This document shows, in pieces, positions 1 through 8,715 of a stretch of DNA of 64,000 bases. The notes below the pieces were generated by a model. The model ran no database searches and had not been told where the DNA came from. It saw only the letters and a program-made list of their open reading frames with translations. Origin of the DNA: Methylobacillus sp. (lineage in GTDB: Bacteria > Pseudomonadota > Gammaproteobacteria > Burkholderiales > Burkholderiaceae_C); assembly GCA_018607835.1 (NCBI GenBank), contig JABBAS010000001.1, positions 22,244 to 86,243 of the forward strand. The letters are read 5' to 3'. Position 1 is the stretch's first letter. Each line of letters opens with the position of its first letter. Position numbers and translations under genes: made by a program.

Positions 1-1
1 C

Positions 2-433
2 CGTGACTACATGCCCAGAAACCTGCTTGTCGGGCCCGATGGCCGCTTGGGCATTGTTGACTTCCAGGACGCCGTCATGGGTCCCGTTACCTACGACATT
101 GCCAGCCTAATGCGAGACGCTTTTTGGACCTGGGACGATGACTTCGTTATTGACATCACCATCCGCTACTGGGAGCGTGCGCGCGTTGCCGGCTTGCTGA
201 ACCACGGTGATTGGGCCAATGACTTTGGTTCATTTTTCAAAGCGGTGGAGTGGATGGGGTTACAACGGCATCTCAAGATTCTGGGTATTTTTGCGCGCCT
301 CAGTCTCCGCGACGGAAAACCCAAATACCTCGCGGACACGCCCCGCTTCATTCAGTACGCCCGTGCGACGGCGGGGCGCTACATAGAGCTGAAGCCCCTG
401 CTGCGCTTGTTAGATGCGATAGAGGGCGAGTAA
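2..433 (+). CDS. Aminoglycoside phosphotransferase family protein (AmgK-like sugar kinase), 5' truncated by window
   Basis: Frame is open to the window edge; RDYMPRNLL...IVDFQDA matches the APH catalytic HxDxxxxN and DFQ motifs. Confidence 0.8.
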   Translation, partial: RDYMPRNLLVGPDGRLGIVDFQDAVMGPVTYDIASLMRDAFWTWDDDFVIDITIRYWERARVAGLLNHGDWANDFGSFFKAVEWMGLQRHLKILGIFARLSLRDGKPKYLADTPRFIQYARATAGRYIELKPLLRLLDAIEGE

Positions 434-1165
434 GTGCCGCGTATTTATTGCCCCGACCCGTTGTTGACACACACCGCACTTGGCCTACCGCGCGAGGCAA
501 GTCGTCACATACAGGTCCTGCGTATGCAACCGGGTATGGCGGTCACCCTATTTGATGGACGCGGTGGTGAGTTCGAGGCCACGATTACAGCCATGGGTAG
601 GCAAGCGGTCGACGTGCTTGTCGGCACCCACCAGCCCCACGAGCGTGAAGCCGCTCACGCGGTGCATCTGGCCGTGTGCATGCCCGCCAATGAGCGCATG
701 GACTGGTTGGTTGAAAAAGCCACCGAGCTGGGCGTCCAACGCATCACCCCACTCATGGCACAGCGCAACGTCGTGCGTCTACAAGGCGAGCGGGCCCAAA
801 AGAAACAAGCGCATTGGCGGGCGGTCGCTATCGCGGCGTGTGAGCAATGCGGGCGCAACCAAGTGCCCGTTGTCGACGCGCCAGTCACGCTAGCGCAGTG
901 GCTACGCGATCAGGCGCTGCCCACAACAGGCGACGTGGATGCACACCGTGTTGTTCTATCCCTCACAGACACGCAGACGGCCGGTAGTGTGACGCCGGCG
1001 TCCGGTGCCACGCGCGCGCTAATCGGGCCTGAAGGCGGTCTGACGCCAGAGGAAGAAGCCAGCGCCCAGCAACAAGGCTTTGCCCGGGTCCAGCTCGGTC
1101 CGCGCGTCTTGCGCACCGAAACCGCTGCGTTGGCGGCACTGATGCATTTCGGTCACCTCGGCTGA
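434..1165 (+). CDS. rsmE: 16S rRNA (uracil(1498)-N(3))-methyltransferase RsmE
   Basis: GTG start; EKATELGVQRITPL and ALIGPEGGLTPEEE...LGPRVLRTETA SPOUT motifs. Confidence 0.93.
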   Translation: MPRIYCPDPLLTHTALGLPREASRHIQVLRMQPGMAVTLFDGRGGEFEATITAMGRQAVDVLVGTHQPHEREAAHAVHLAVCMPANERMDWLVEKATELGVQRITPLMAQRNVVRLQGERAQKKQAHWRAVAIAACEQCGRNQVPVVDAPVTLAQWLRDQALPTTGDVDAHRVVLSLTDTQTAGSVTPASGATRALIGPEGGLTPEEEASAQQQGFARVQLGPRVLRTETAALAALMHFGHLG

Positions 1166-1211
1166 AAGCGTGCGCCAAGTTAAGCCCCCACACATGGGAT
1201 GGTGACGGTAG

Positions 1212-1233
1212 AATATTAGCTATCACTAATATT
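1212..1233. promoter_or_regulatory. 8-bp perfect inverted repeat AATATTAG-CTATCA-CTAATATT upstream of MFS gene (candidate operator)
   Basis: Read directly from sequence, 33 bp upstream of the ATG. Confidence 0.45.
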
Positions 1234-1265
1234 TTGGCGGCTGCGAGGCATGCGCGTGGACATAT

Positions 1266-2444
1266 ATGAACCGTAATCTCTGGTTGCTCGCACTAGCTCA
1301 GGGCCTCTTTCTCACCAACAACGTGGTGTTTATTGGCATCAACGGCTTGGTTGGTTTGGCCCTTGCACCCGTTGGCTGGATGGCCACATTGCCGATTACC
1401 GGCTACGTGGTGGGCAGTGCCTTGTCTACCGGCTTGGTGGCGAAGTCGCAGCAGCGTTGGGGCCGACGCGTCTCGTTCCAACTGGGCTTACTTGCCGCAA
1501 TCGCCTCGGCCTTACTTTGTGCCCTTGCCACCGTATGGCAGACGTTCTACTTGCTGATTGCGGCAACGATGCTGGCGGGTTACTACAGCGCCAACGCCCA
1601 GCTTTATCGATTTGCTGCGGCCGAGCTGGCTGGCAGCATGGCCAAAGAAAAAGCCATTTCACTGGTCTTAGCTGGTGGCTTAGCGGGGGCGATCGTCGGG
1701 CCTAATATGGCCGCCTACACCCGCGACTTAACCAGCACCCCTTTTACGGGAGCCTACATTGCCTTGGCGGTTGCCGGCGTGCTGTCGCTCTTTGTAGTCG
1801 GTAAAATTCGCTTCCCTGAAGTCCCCAAGCGCGGCCCCAATGACGCCGTCGGGCGACCCTTGCGTGTGATCATGCGTCAACCCGTCTTTATCATCGCCGT
1901 CGGCGGTGCGGCACTCGGCTACGGCGTGATGAATCTGCTCATGGCCGCCACGCCTTTGGCCATGCAAGTCTGCGGTATGAGCTTTGACAACACGGCAGTG
2001 GTGCTGGAATGGCATGTCATCGGGATGTTTGCGCCTGGCTTTTTCACCGGTCACTTGATACAGCGTTTTGGCGTGTTGCGCATCATGGGCGTGGGCGTCT
2101 TACTCAACCTAGCCTGTATCGCGATTGCACTGACTGGTGAAGACCTCACGCATTTCACCATCGCTCTGTTTGTGCTGGGTATCGGCTGGAACTTTTTGTT
2201 CACGGGTGGCACCGCGTTGGCGCTAGAAACCTATAGACCCGAGGAGAAGGACAAGGCGCAAGGCGCTATTAATTTCGTCACGTTTGTGTGTATGGCCGTC
2301 AGCTCTTTTGCCTCCGGTGCGGTGATCTCTACCCAAGGCTGGGCTTGGCTCAACGTGGGCGCCATACTCCCCGTTGCATTAACGGGAATGGGTCTGTGGT
2401 GGCTAGCCCTGCAACACCGCGCGCCACCTGCGCCGTCGGCTTAA
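1266..2444 (+). CDS. MFS transporter
   Basis: About 12 hydrophobic segments over 392 aa; MFS-like organisation. Confidence 0.85.
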   Translation: MNRNLWLLALAQGLFLTNNVVFIGINGLVGLALAPVGWMATLPITGYVVGSALSTGLVAKSQQRWGRRVSFQLGLLAAIASALLCALATVWQTFYLLIAATMLAGYYSANAQLYRFAAAELAGSMAKEKAISLVLAGGLAGAIVGPNMAAYTRDLTSTPFTGAYIALAVAGVLSLFVVGKIRFPEVPKRGPNDAVGRPLRVIMRQPVFIIAVGGAALGYGVMNLLMAATPLAMQVCGMSFDNTAVVLEWHVIGMFAPGFFTGHLIQRFGVLRIMGVGVLLNLACIAIALTGEDLTHFTIALFVLGIGWNFLFTGGTALALETYRPEEKDKAQGAINFVTFVCMAVSSFASGAVISTQGWAWLNVGAILPVALTGMGLWWLALQHRAPPAPSA

Positions 2445-2465
2445 CGCTTGCGCGGGTGCGGCGCT

Positions 2466-3047
2466 TTAGGTATGAAACTTAAATACCGCTGTACTGGCCG
2501 TGAGGTTAGGTAGCCAACGGCGCGGCGTACCGCCATGCAAACCAAACCCTTCGGCGATGCGTAGGTTGTTGGCCTGGGCGAGCACCTCGAAGTCGGCAAA
2601 TGTACCCACGCGAATGTTGGGCGTGTTGTACCACTGATACGGCAAACGCTTGGTGACCGGCATGCGACCCAACAAGACTTGCAAGCGGTTGGGCCAGTGG
2701 GCGAAGTTCGGGAAAGAAACAATACCAATACGCCCAACACGCGCCGTCTCCCGCAACATGACCTCGGCGTTGCGTAGGTGCTGCAAGGTATCCAATTGCA
2801 ACACCACATCAAACGACTGGTCTTCAAACATTTGAAGGCCCTCGTCCAAATTCAACTGCAACACATTCACACCACGGGCAATACAAGCCGCTACTTTACT
2901 GTCATCGATTTCGACGCCATAGCCATGGCATTGCCGTGTGTTTTGCAAATGCGCCAAAAAGCGGCCATCCCCACAGCCCAAGTCCAATACCCGCGCACCC
3001 ACCGGGACCAAGGCGGCAAGCGCCAACATGCTGTCATCACCGCTCAT
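2466..3047 (-). CDS. metW: Methionine biosynthesis protein MetW (class I SAM methyltransferase fold)
   Basis: [19 protein letters not shown]; adjacent to and overlapping metX; start set at MSGDDSM. Confidence 0.92.
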   Translation of the reverse strand: MSGDDSMLALAALVPVGARVLDLGCGDGRFLAHLQNTRQCHGYGVEIDDSKVAACIARGVNVLQLNLDEGLQMFEDQSFDVVLQLDTLQHLRNAEVMLRETARVGRIGIVSFPNFAHWPNRLQVLLGRMPVTKRLPYQWYNTPNIRVGTFADFEVLAQANNLRIAEGFGLHGGTPRRWLPNLTASTAVFKFHT

Positions 3048-4215
3048 GGGACACCTCTTTGTCAAAGTACGCACGAACCGCGCTGTGGTAGCGCCCATCG
3101 TCCAACAAGAATGCATCATGGCCGTGCGGGGCGTCTATCTCCGCATACGACACCCGCCGCTGGTTATGCAGCAAGGCACGCACCAGCTCACGACTGCGAC
3201 TGGGTGCGAAGCGCCAATCCGTCGTAAAACTCACGACTAGAAACGAGGCCTTCACCTGCCCAAGGGCCGCCGTAAGGCTGCCGCCGTAGGACTTGGCGGG
3301 GTCAAAATAATCCAATGCGCGGGTGATCAGCAAGTAGGTGTTGGCGTCAAAGTATTCCGCAAACTTATCCCCCTGATAGCGCAAATAACTTTCAATTTCA
3401 AACTCAACAGCCTGCGTGCTGAACTGGAAATCCCGCTCTGGCCCGGTTGACGCTTGGGTTACGTCGTTCGCGAGTTGGCGCAAACGGCGACCAAATTTCT
3501 CGTTCATTACGTCGTCGCTCAGATAGGTGATGTGTCCAATCATCCTCGCGATACGCAAGCCACGGCGTGGCAATGTGTCATGCGCGTGGTAATGGCCCTC
3601 GTGAAAGTCAGGGTCGGTCACGATCGCGCGTCTAGCCACCTCGTTGAAGGCAATGTTTTCAGCGGTTAAGTTAGCCGCACTCGCTACGACAACCGCATGG
3701 CGCACACGGTCCGGATACTGCATGGCCCAACTCGTTGCCTGCATACCGCCCAAGCTGCCGCCCATCACGGCGGCCAACTGCGCAATGCCTAAGGCATCTA
3801 GTAACGCCGCCTGCGCATTGACCCAGTCCTCTACCGTCACAACGGGGAAGTCGGCGCCCCACATCCGGCCCGTTTCGGGGTTAAGCGTTGTCGGCCCACT
3901 CGAGCCGAAACAAGAGCCGATGTTGTTAACACCAATCACAAAAAATCGATCGGTATCAACGGGTTTGCCTGGGCCCACCATGTTGTCCCACCACCCTTCG
4001 CTTTTAGCTCGCACCGTGCCATCTTCCTCAACATACACACCCGCAACGTGGTGCGAGGCGTTCAGGGCGTGGCAAATGAGTACCGCGTTGCTCTTATCAG
4101 CACACAATTCCCCATACGTCTCGTAGGCTATCTCGTAGCTGGGCAAGACCGCGCCACTCTGCAACGCGAGCGGCTCGCTGATACGCAGCGTTTTAGTTTC
4201 GGCAATTAGTGGCAT
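3037..4215 (-). CDS. metX: Homoserine O-acetyl/succinyltransferase MetX
   Basis: [19 protein letters not shown] nucleophile elbow, [12 protein letters not shown]; start set at MPLIAETK because the longer ORF runs through a riboswitch-like leader. Confidence 0.94.
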   Translation of the reverse strand: MPLIAETKTLRISEPLALQSGAVLPSYEIAYETYGELCADKSNAVLICHALNASHHVAGVYVEEDGTVRAKSEGWWDNMVGPGKPVDTDRFFVIGVNNIGSCFGSSGPTTLNPETGRMWGADFPVVTVEDWVNAQAALLDALGIAQLAAVMGGSLGGMQATSWAMQYPDRVRHAVVVASAANLTAENIAFNEVARRAIVTDPDFHEGHYHAHDTLPRRGLRIARMIGHITYLSDDVMNEKFGRRLRQLANDVTQASTGPERDFQFSTQAVEFEIESYLRYQGDKFAEYFDANTYLLITRALDYFDPAKSYGGSLTAALGQVKASFLVVSFTTDWRFAPSRSRELVRALLHNQRRVSYAEIDAPHGHDAFLLDDGRYHSAVRAYFDKEVSHER

Positions 4216-4220
4216 GGCAC

Positions 4221-4254
4221 AAAAAACCCGGTGAACCAAAAACGGGGCCGGGTG
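4221..4254 (-). terminator. Intrinsic terminator in metX leader, downstream of SAM-II aptamer
   Basis: Minus strand ACCCGG-CCCCGTTTTTGGTTCA-CCGGGT-TTTTT. Confidence 0.7.
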
Positions 4255-4264
4255 GTGCCTGAGC

Positions 4265-4322
4265 GGTCCGTTTTTAGCTGAATTTATAAAAGGCGCCCGC
4301 AAGCCGGAGCAAATCAGCGCAA
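4265..4322 (-). promoter_or_regulatory. SAM-II riboswitch aptamer upstream of metX
   Basis: Minus strand TTGCGCTGATTTGCTCCGGCTTGCGGGCGCCTTTTATAAATTCAGCTAAAAACGGACC aligns by eye to the SAM-II pattern GCGCTGATTT...TTGC..GCGC...TAAAT..AGCTAAAAA.GG; P1 GCGC/GCGC; pseudoknot TCCG/CGGA possible. Confidence 0.88.
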
Positions 4323-4515
4323 TGACAGTATAGCAATGCCTGGCCCCAGCACGCCCAGCACGCTTGGCACCCGGGCCAAACGACCGTCTCAACCGCCGCA
4401 CCAATCCAGCGCGCCAGTCATGGTTTTGGCGCATAAATTGCTTGCTTTTTGGGCGCAGGGCTTAAAGCGCCCATTTTTGCACCAAAAACAAACATAAGCA
4501 CCAGGAAATCACGGT

Positions 4516-5718
4516 ATGGACGCACTACAACAGGGCGCAGACGCGCTATTTATACTCCTTGGCGGCATCATGGTGCTCGCTATGCATGCGGGTTTCGCGT
4601 TCCTTGAGTTGGGAACCGTTCGCAAGAAAAGCCAAGTTAACGCCTTGGTCAAAATCTTGGTGGATTTCTCCGTTTCAACGGTGGTCTATTTTCTGGTGGG
4701 CTACGGTGTCGCATACGGCACGCACTTCTTTATAGGCGCGGAGCAGCTCGCCCAGCAAAATGGTTATGAGCTGGTGAAGTTCTTCTTCCTGCTGACATTT
4801 GCCGCAGCGATTCCCGCGATTATCTCTGGCGGCATCGCTGAGCGCGCCAAGTTTTGGCCGCAATTGATTGCCACCGCCGTCATCGTCGGATTCGTTTACC
4901 CGTTCTTTGAGGGCATCATGTGGAATGGCAATTTCGGCGTACAAGCGTGGCTGGAAGCGCAGTTTGGTGCGGCGTTCCACGACTTCGCTGGCTCAGTTGT
5001 CGTCCACTCCGTGGGCGGTTGGATCGCTCTGCCTGCGGTATTGCTGTTGGGCGCCCGCCATAACCGTTATCGTAAAGACGGCTCACTCAGCGCACACCCA
5101 CCGTCAAGCATTCCTTTCCTTGCGCTGGGCGCTTGGATATTGTGCGTCGGCTGGTTTGGCTTCAATGTGATGAGTGCACAACGGCTAGAAAATATTTCTG
5201 GCCTGGTTGCCGTGAACTCCTTAATGGCCATGGTGGGTGGCACCTTGGCAGCACTCATCGCTGGCAAAAATGACCCGGGCTTCGTTCACAACGGCCCCCT
5301 GGCCGGCTTGGTGGCCGTCTGTGCGGGCTCGGACATCATGCATCCCCTGGGCGCACTCATGGTCGGGGTGGTTGCGGGCTTACTCTTTGTTTGGTTATTT
5401 ACCCGCGTACAAAACAAATGGAAAATCGATGACGTCTTAGGTGTGTGGCCATTACACGGCTTATGCGGCACATGGGGCGGCATTGCCGCGGGGATCTTTG
5501 GGTCCACCAGCTTTGGCGGACTGGGCGGCGTGTCGTTTATGACCCAAGTGATCGGCTCCCTCATGGGGTTGATCTGGGCCGTGGCGGGCGGCTTTGTTGT
5601 GTATGCGGTGCTGCGCGCCGCCATGGGCCTGCGCCTATCAGCTGAAGAGGAATACGCAGGCGCCGACCTGACCATTCATCACATCAGCGCCACCCCGGAA
5701 CGTGAAACCAACTGGTAA
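4516..5718 (+). CDS. Ammonium transporter (Amt family), not linked to a P-II gene
   Basis: AMHAGFAFLELGTVRKKSQVN; GGIAERAKFWPQL; DVLGVWPLHGLCGTWGGIAAGIFG. Confidence 0.92.
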   Translation: MDALQQGADALFILLGGIMVLAMHAGFAFLELGTVRKKSQVNALVKILVDFSVSTVVYFLVGYGVAYGTHFFIGAEQLAQQNGYELVKFFFLLTFAAAIPAIISGGIAERAKFWPQLIATAVIVGFVYPFFEGIMWNGNFGVQAWLEAQFGAAFHDFAGSVVVHSVGGWIALPAVLLLGARHNRYRKDGSLSAHPPSSIPFLALGAWILCVGWFGFNVMSAQRLENISGLVAVNSLMAMVGGTLAALIAGKNDPGFVHNGPLAGLVAVCAGSDIMHPLGALMVGVVAGLLFVWLFTRVQNKWKIDDVLGVWPLHGLCGTWGGIAAGIFGSTSFGGLGGVSFMTQVIGSLMGLIWAVAGGFVVYAVLRAAMGLRLSAEEEYAGADLTIHHISATPERETNW

Positions 5719-5968
5719 GCACTCGGGAAAACACGTAGAAGGCGGCGGCAAATCGGCATTGCCGCCACACTTTGCGGGCAATTACGACGCGCGTCTCGAC
5801 AGATTAACACTAAGTCGTTGTTTTCCCGTGATAATAAGTTAGCGCAACGAGGATGTTGCGCGTGTTTGAGGTGATAGGCCAGTTTTGCGCGCCCCGACGA
5901 AGTCAATTTAGTTTGTGCTTGTGGGACTTCCATCGCTTTAGTAGTGTGTTTTTTTGAGGAGTCCCAAG

Positions 5969-6340
5969 ATGGGCAACAAACTGTACGTCGGCAACCTGCC
6001 TTACACCGTCCGTGATGACGACCTTAGCCAATCTTTTGGCGAGTTCGGCACGGTCACCAGCGCCAAAGTCATGATGGAACGTGACACCGGCCGCTCAAAA
6101 GGTTTCGGTTTTGTCGAAATGGCTGATGATGCGCAAGCACAAGCCGCAATCAATGGCATGAACGGCCAAGCTTTAGGCGGCCGCAATTTGGTCGTTAACG
6201 AAGCACGTCCAATGGAGCCACGTCCCCCCCGCACCGGCGGTTTCGGTGGCGGCAATGACGGTTTCCGCAGCCCATACGGCGGCGGTGGCCGACGTGATGG
6301 CGGCGGTGGTGGTGGTGGCGGCGGTCGCGGTGGCTACTAA
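5969..6340 (+). CDS. RNA-binding protein with one RRM and Gly-rich C-terminus
   Basis: KLYVGNLPYTV (RNP2), KGFGFVEM (RNP1), GGGRRDGGGGGGGGGRGGY tail; preceded by GAGGAG. Confidence 0.92.
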   Translation: MGNKLYVGNLPYTVRDDDLSQSFGEFGTVTSAKVMMERDTGRSKGFGFVEMADDAQAQAAINGMNGQALGGRNLVVNEARPMEPRPPRTGGFGGGNDGFRSPYGGGGRRDGGGGGGGGGRGGY

Positions 6341-6378
6341 GCCCTGATACTGCCAGCGCCCTCGTGGCGTTCGCTTTG

Positions 6379-6413
6379 AAACCGGCTCACACCTCGTGTC
6401 AGCCGGTTTTTTA
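6379..6413 (+). terminator. Intrinsic terminator after RRM gene
   Basis: ACCGGCT-CACACCTCGTGTC-AGCCGGT-TTTTTATT. Confidence 0.8.
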
Positions 6414-7079
6414 TTGGGTGCGTGGCTGAAAAACGGCGCGTACGTGCCCCTGCCACTCCGTAATGCCCGTCACGTTCTGGAAGACCATGCTGTCGCCAGT
6501 CACCACATCTTTGCCGCTGGTCACGCGCGATGGCGTTAAGGCTCTGAGTATGTCGGTGCCCGTGTCCATACGTAGGTGCTCGCCCTCTATAACCACCTGT
6601 TCGCGATTCGGCCGAATGTGCGTAACCACCGCGTTGCCTGTTAATTCATAAACGGTTTGCCCGTCATCAATAAGCGCACGCTTCGCTCTCCCAACCGTTA
6701 TGGCAGCACCATCGCCCCAAGAGCGGATGCGCGGATTGGTGATCAGCATGTTCCCGGTCGCCGGTACGTGCGTTCCGGTATCGCCAAATACCTCTGCCGT
6801 TAACTGCCCCGCTTCATTGAAGCTGCGCGACACGAAGTTGACGAGGTAATCGTCAGGCACGTTGCTGCGCACTGCGCTCGGCGCTGACACCTCAAACGTC
6901 GGCGTTACCCGCAACAACCAAAAAGACGCCCCCGCCAAGCCAACCATCAAGGCCAAAGGCACATAGGCCACGAGTGCATCCAGTGCACTATGAAGCGGGC
7001 GACTTCGGACTTGGCCTCTGACGCCCTGCCCCTCGGGGGGCGCTAGCGCGTTCAGCGCAGTCACAACAGGTGGCGCCAT
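6411..7079 (-). CDS. lptC: LPS export ABC transporter periplasmic protein LptC
   Basis: Single N-terminal TM, DYLVNFVSRSFNEAGQL, follows kdsC. Confidence 0.85.
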   Translation of the reverse strand: MAPPVVTALNALAPPEGQGVRGQVRSRPLHSALDALVAYVPLALMVGLAGASFWLLRVTPTFEVSAPSAVRSNVPDDYLVNFVSRSFNEAGQLTAEVFGDTGTHVPATGNMLITNPRIRSWGDGAAITVGRAKRALIDDGQTVYELTGNAVVTHIRPNREQVVIEGEHLRMDTGTDILRALTPSRVTSGKDVVTGDSMVFQNVTGITEWQGHVRAVFQPRTQ

Positions 7080-7082
7080 GGG

Positions 7083-7634
7083 TTAGTGGCCCGCCTCATC
7101 CAGCAAAGCCGGGTAGGCACCGTTGGCCGTTAACACCAAGTCGCAGAGCTCGCGCACGGCGCCGCACCCAGCGCCGGCCTGCGGCACGTAGTTGGCCACT
7201 GCCAGCACATCGGGGTGGCCGGAGGCAGGCACACAGGCCAAGGGCGCTCGCCGCAACATGGGTAAGTCAGGCCAGTCATCACCCATCGCCGCCGCCGCTG
7301 ACCAGTCTAAGCCCAGCGCCGCCAGCTTGGCTTGGGCTGCAGGCAACTTGTCTTCTGTTCCGTAAACCGCATGCAGCACACCCAGCGCGCCCAAGCGGTT
7401 GCGCAATGCGCCTGAGTCGCGCCCCGTAATAATCACCGGCGTGACGCCACAACGCTGCAACAACTTGAGGCCATGGCCGTCCAGCGTATGGAACCGCTTT
7501 AAGGTCTCACCCGCTTCGGAAAACCATAGTCCACCATCGGTTAAGACGCCATCAACATCAAAAAAGACGACTTTTACATCTTTTGCACGTTGCAGGTCCG
7601 CTGGCTTAAACCGTGTCTTAGGCGTCATCGTCAT
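7083..7634 (-). CDS. kdsC: 3-deoxy-D-manno-octulosonate 8-phosphate phosphatase KdsC (HAD)
   Basis: KVVFFDVDGVLTDGGLWFS; AAMGDDWPDLPML. Confidence 0.92.
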   Translation of the reverse strand: MTMTPKTRFKPADLQRAKDVKVVFFDVDGVLTDGGLWFSEAGETLKRFHTLDGHGLKLLQRCGVTPVIITGRDSGALRNRLGALGVLHAVYGTEDKLPAAQAKLAALGLDWSAAAAMGDDWPDLPMLRRAPLACVPASGHPDVLAVANYVPQAGAGCGAVRELCDLVLTANGAYPALLDEAGH

Positions 7635-7649
7635 ACCGTGATTCTCCTA

Positions 7650-8648
7650 TTAGATGACTTTGGCACGCATCAAGTCGTTGGCATTGAGCGCGCCGACCAA
7701 GCGGCCATCGCCATCAACCACCAATAGGCTGGTCACCGCATTGGCCTCCATGACATCTGCGGCCTCCGCCGCCAAAGCGTCCATCGGGATCACACGCGGG
7801 GCATTGCGCATCAGCGTCGCTGCCGTCATCGCTCGGAGGTCACCGCCGCCTTCAAGCAGTCGTCGTAAATCACCATCGGTGAATATGCCCACCGGTTGGT
7901 TTTGACTATTCACAATCGCGGTTGCACCCAGACCCTTGTCGCTCATCTCGCGCATGACCTCTAAGCCCGTCGCCTCCGGTGTCACCGAGGGTATCTGCCC
8001 CTCTGTACGCATGATGTCATGTACGTGGGTGAGTAACTTGCGGCCCAGTGCGCCTCCTGGGTGCGAGCGCGCAAAGTCTGCTGGCTTGAATCCGCGGGCA
8101 TCCAGCAGGGCGATCGCCAGCGCATCACCCAATGCCATTTGCACCGTGGTGCTCGCGGTTGGCGCCAAGTTGAGGGGGCATGCCTCTTTATCGACAGCGC
8201 TGTTCAGCACCCCATCCGCATAGCGGGCCAACGACGAGTCCGCGCCTCCTGTTAGCGCGATCAAGCCAATGCCCATGCGCTTGATCACAGGCAACACGGC
8301 ATTCAGCTCATCGCTCTCACCGCTGTTACTGACCGCCAAGACCAAGTCATCGGCCGTGATCATGCCCAAATCCCCGTGGCTCGCTTCACCCGGATGGACA
8401 AAAAATGCCGGCGTCCCAGTAGACGCCAACGTCGCTGCAATTTTATTGCCCACATGGCCACTTTTCCCCATACCCATCACCACCACACGTCCCGTGCAGG
8501 CAAGGATGCGCGCAACAACCGCCGTAAAGCCGCCGTCCAGGCGGTCCGCCGCCTGCCGTAATGCGTTGGCTTCGATATCGAGTGCCGCCTTCGCAACCGT
8601 AACGGTTTGCGACAAGTCAAATGAAGGGGGTGTTTTTGCTAGCGTCAT
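7650..8648 (-). CDS. kdsD: D-arabinose 5-phosphate isomerase KdsD (KpsF/GutQ family)
   Basis: SIS domain GMGKSGHVGNKIAATLASTGTPAFFVHPGEASHGDLGM plus CBS pair. Confidence 0.93.
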   Translation of the reverse strand: MTLAKTPPSFDLSQTVTVAKAALDIEANALRQAADRLDGGFTAVVARILACTGRVVVMGMGKSGHVGNKIAATLASTGTPAFFVHPGEASHGDLGMITADDLVLAVSNSGESDELNAVLPVIKRMGIGLIALTGGADSSLARYADGVLNSAVDKEACPLNLAPTASTTVQMALGDALAIALLDARGFKPADFARSHPGGALGRKLLTHVHDIMRTEGQIPSVTPEATGLEVMREMSDKGLGATAIVNSQNQPVGIFTDGDLRRLLEGGGDLRAMTAATLMRNAPRVIPMDALAAEAADVMEANAVTSLLVVDGDGRLVGALNANDLMRAKVI

Positions 8649-8715
8649 GTACGAATTATCGGTGATTGATGCGGGGCTGTGCTCGTTCGCAGATTAGAAC
8701 CGCTAACATGTTGGG

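Noticed and set aside
4216-4434. N-terminal 73-codon extension of the metX ORF
   Set aside because: It overlaps the SAM-II-like leader and terminator, and MPLIAETK is the natural MetX N-terminus.
5286-5675. Long antisense ORFs opposite amt, mnmG and other genes in the ORF track
   Set aside because: Shadow ORFs of clear coding genes in moderately GC-rich DNA; no independent motif support.
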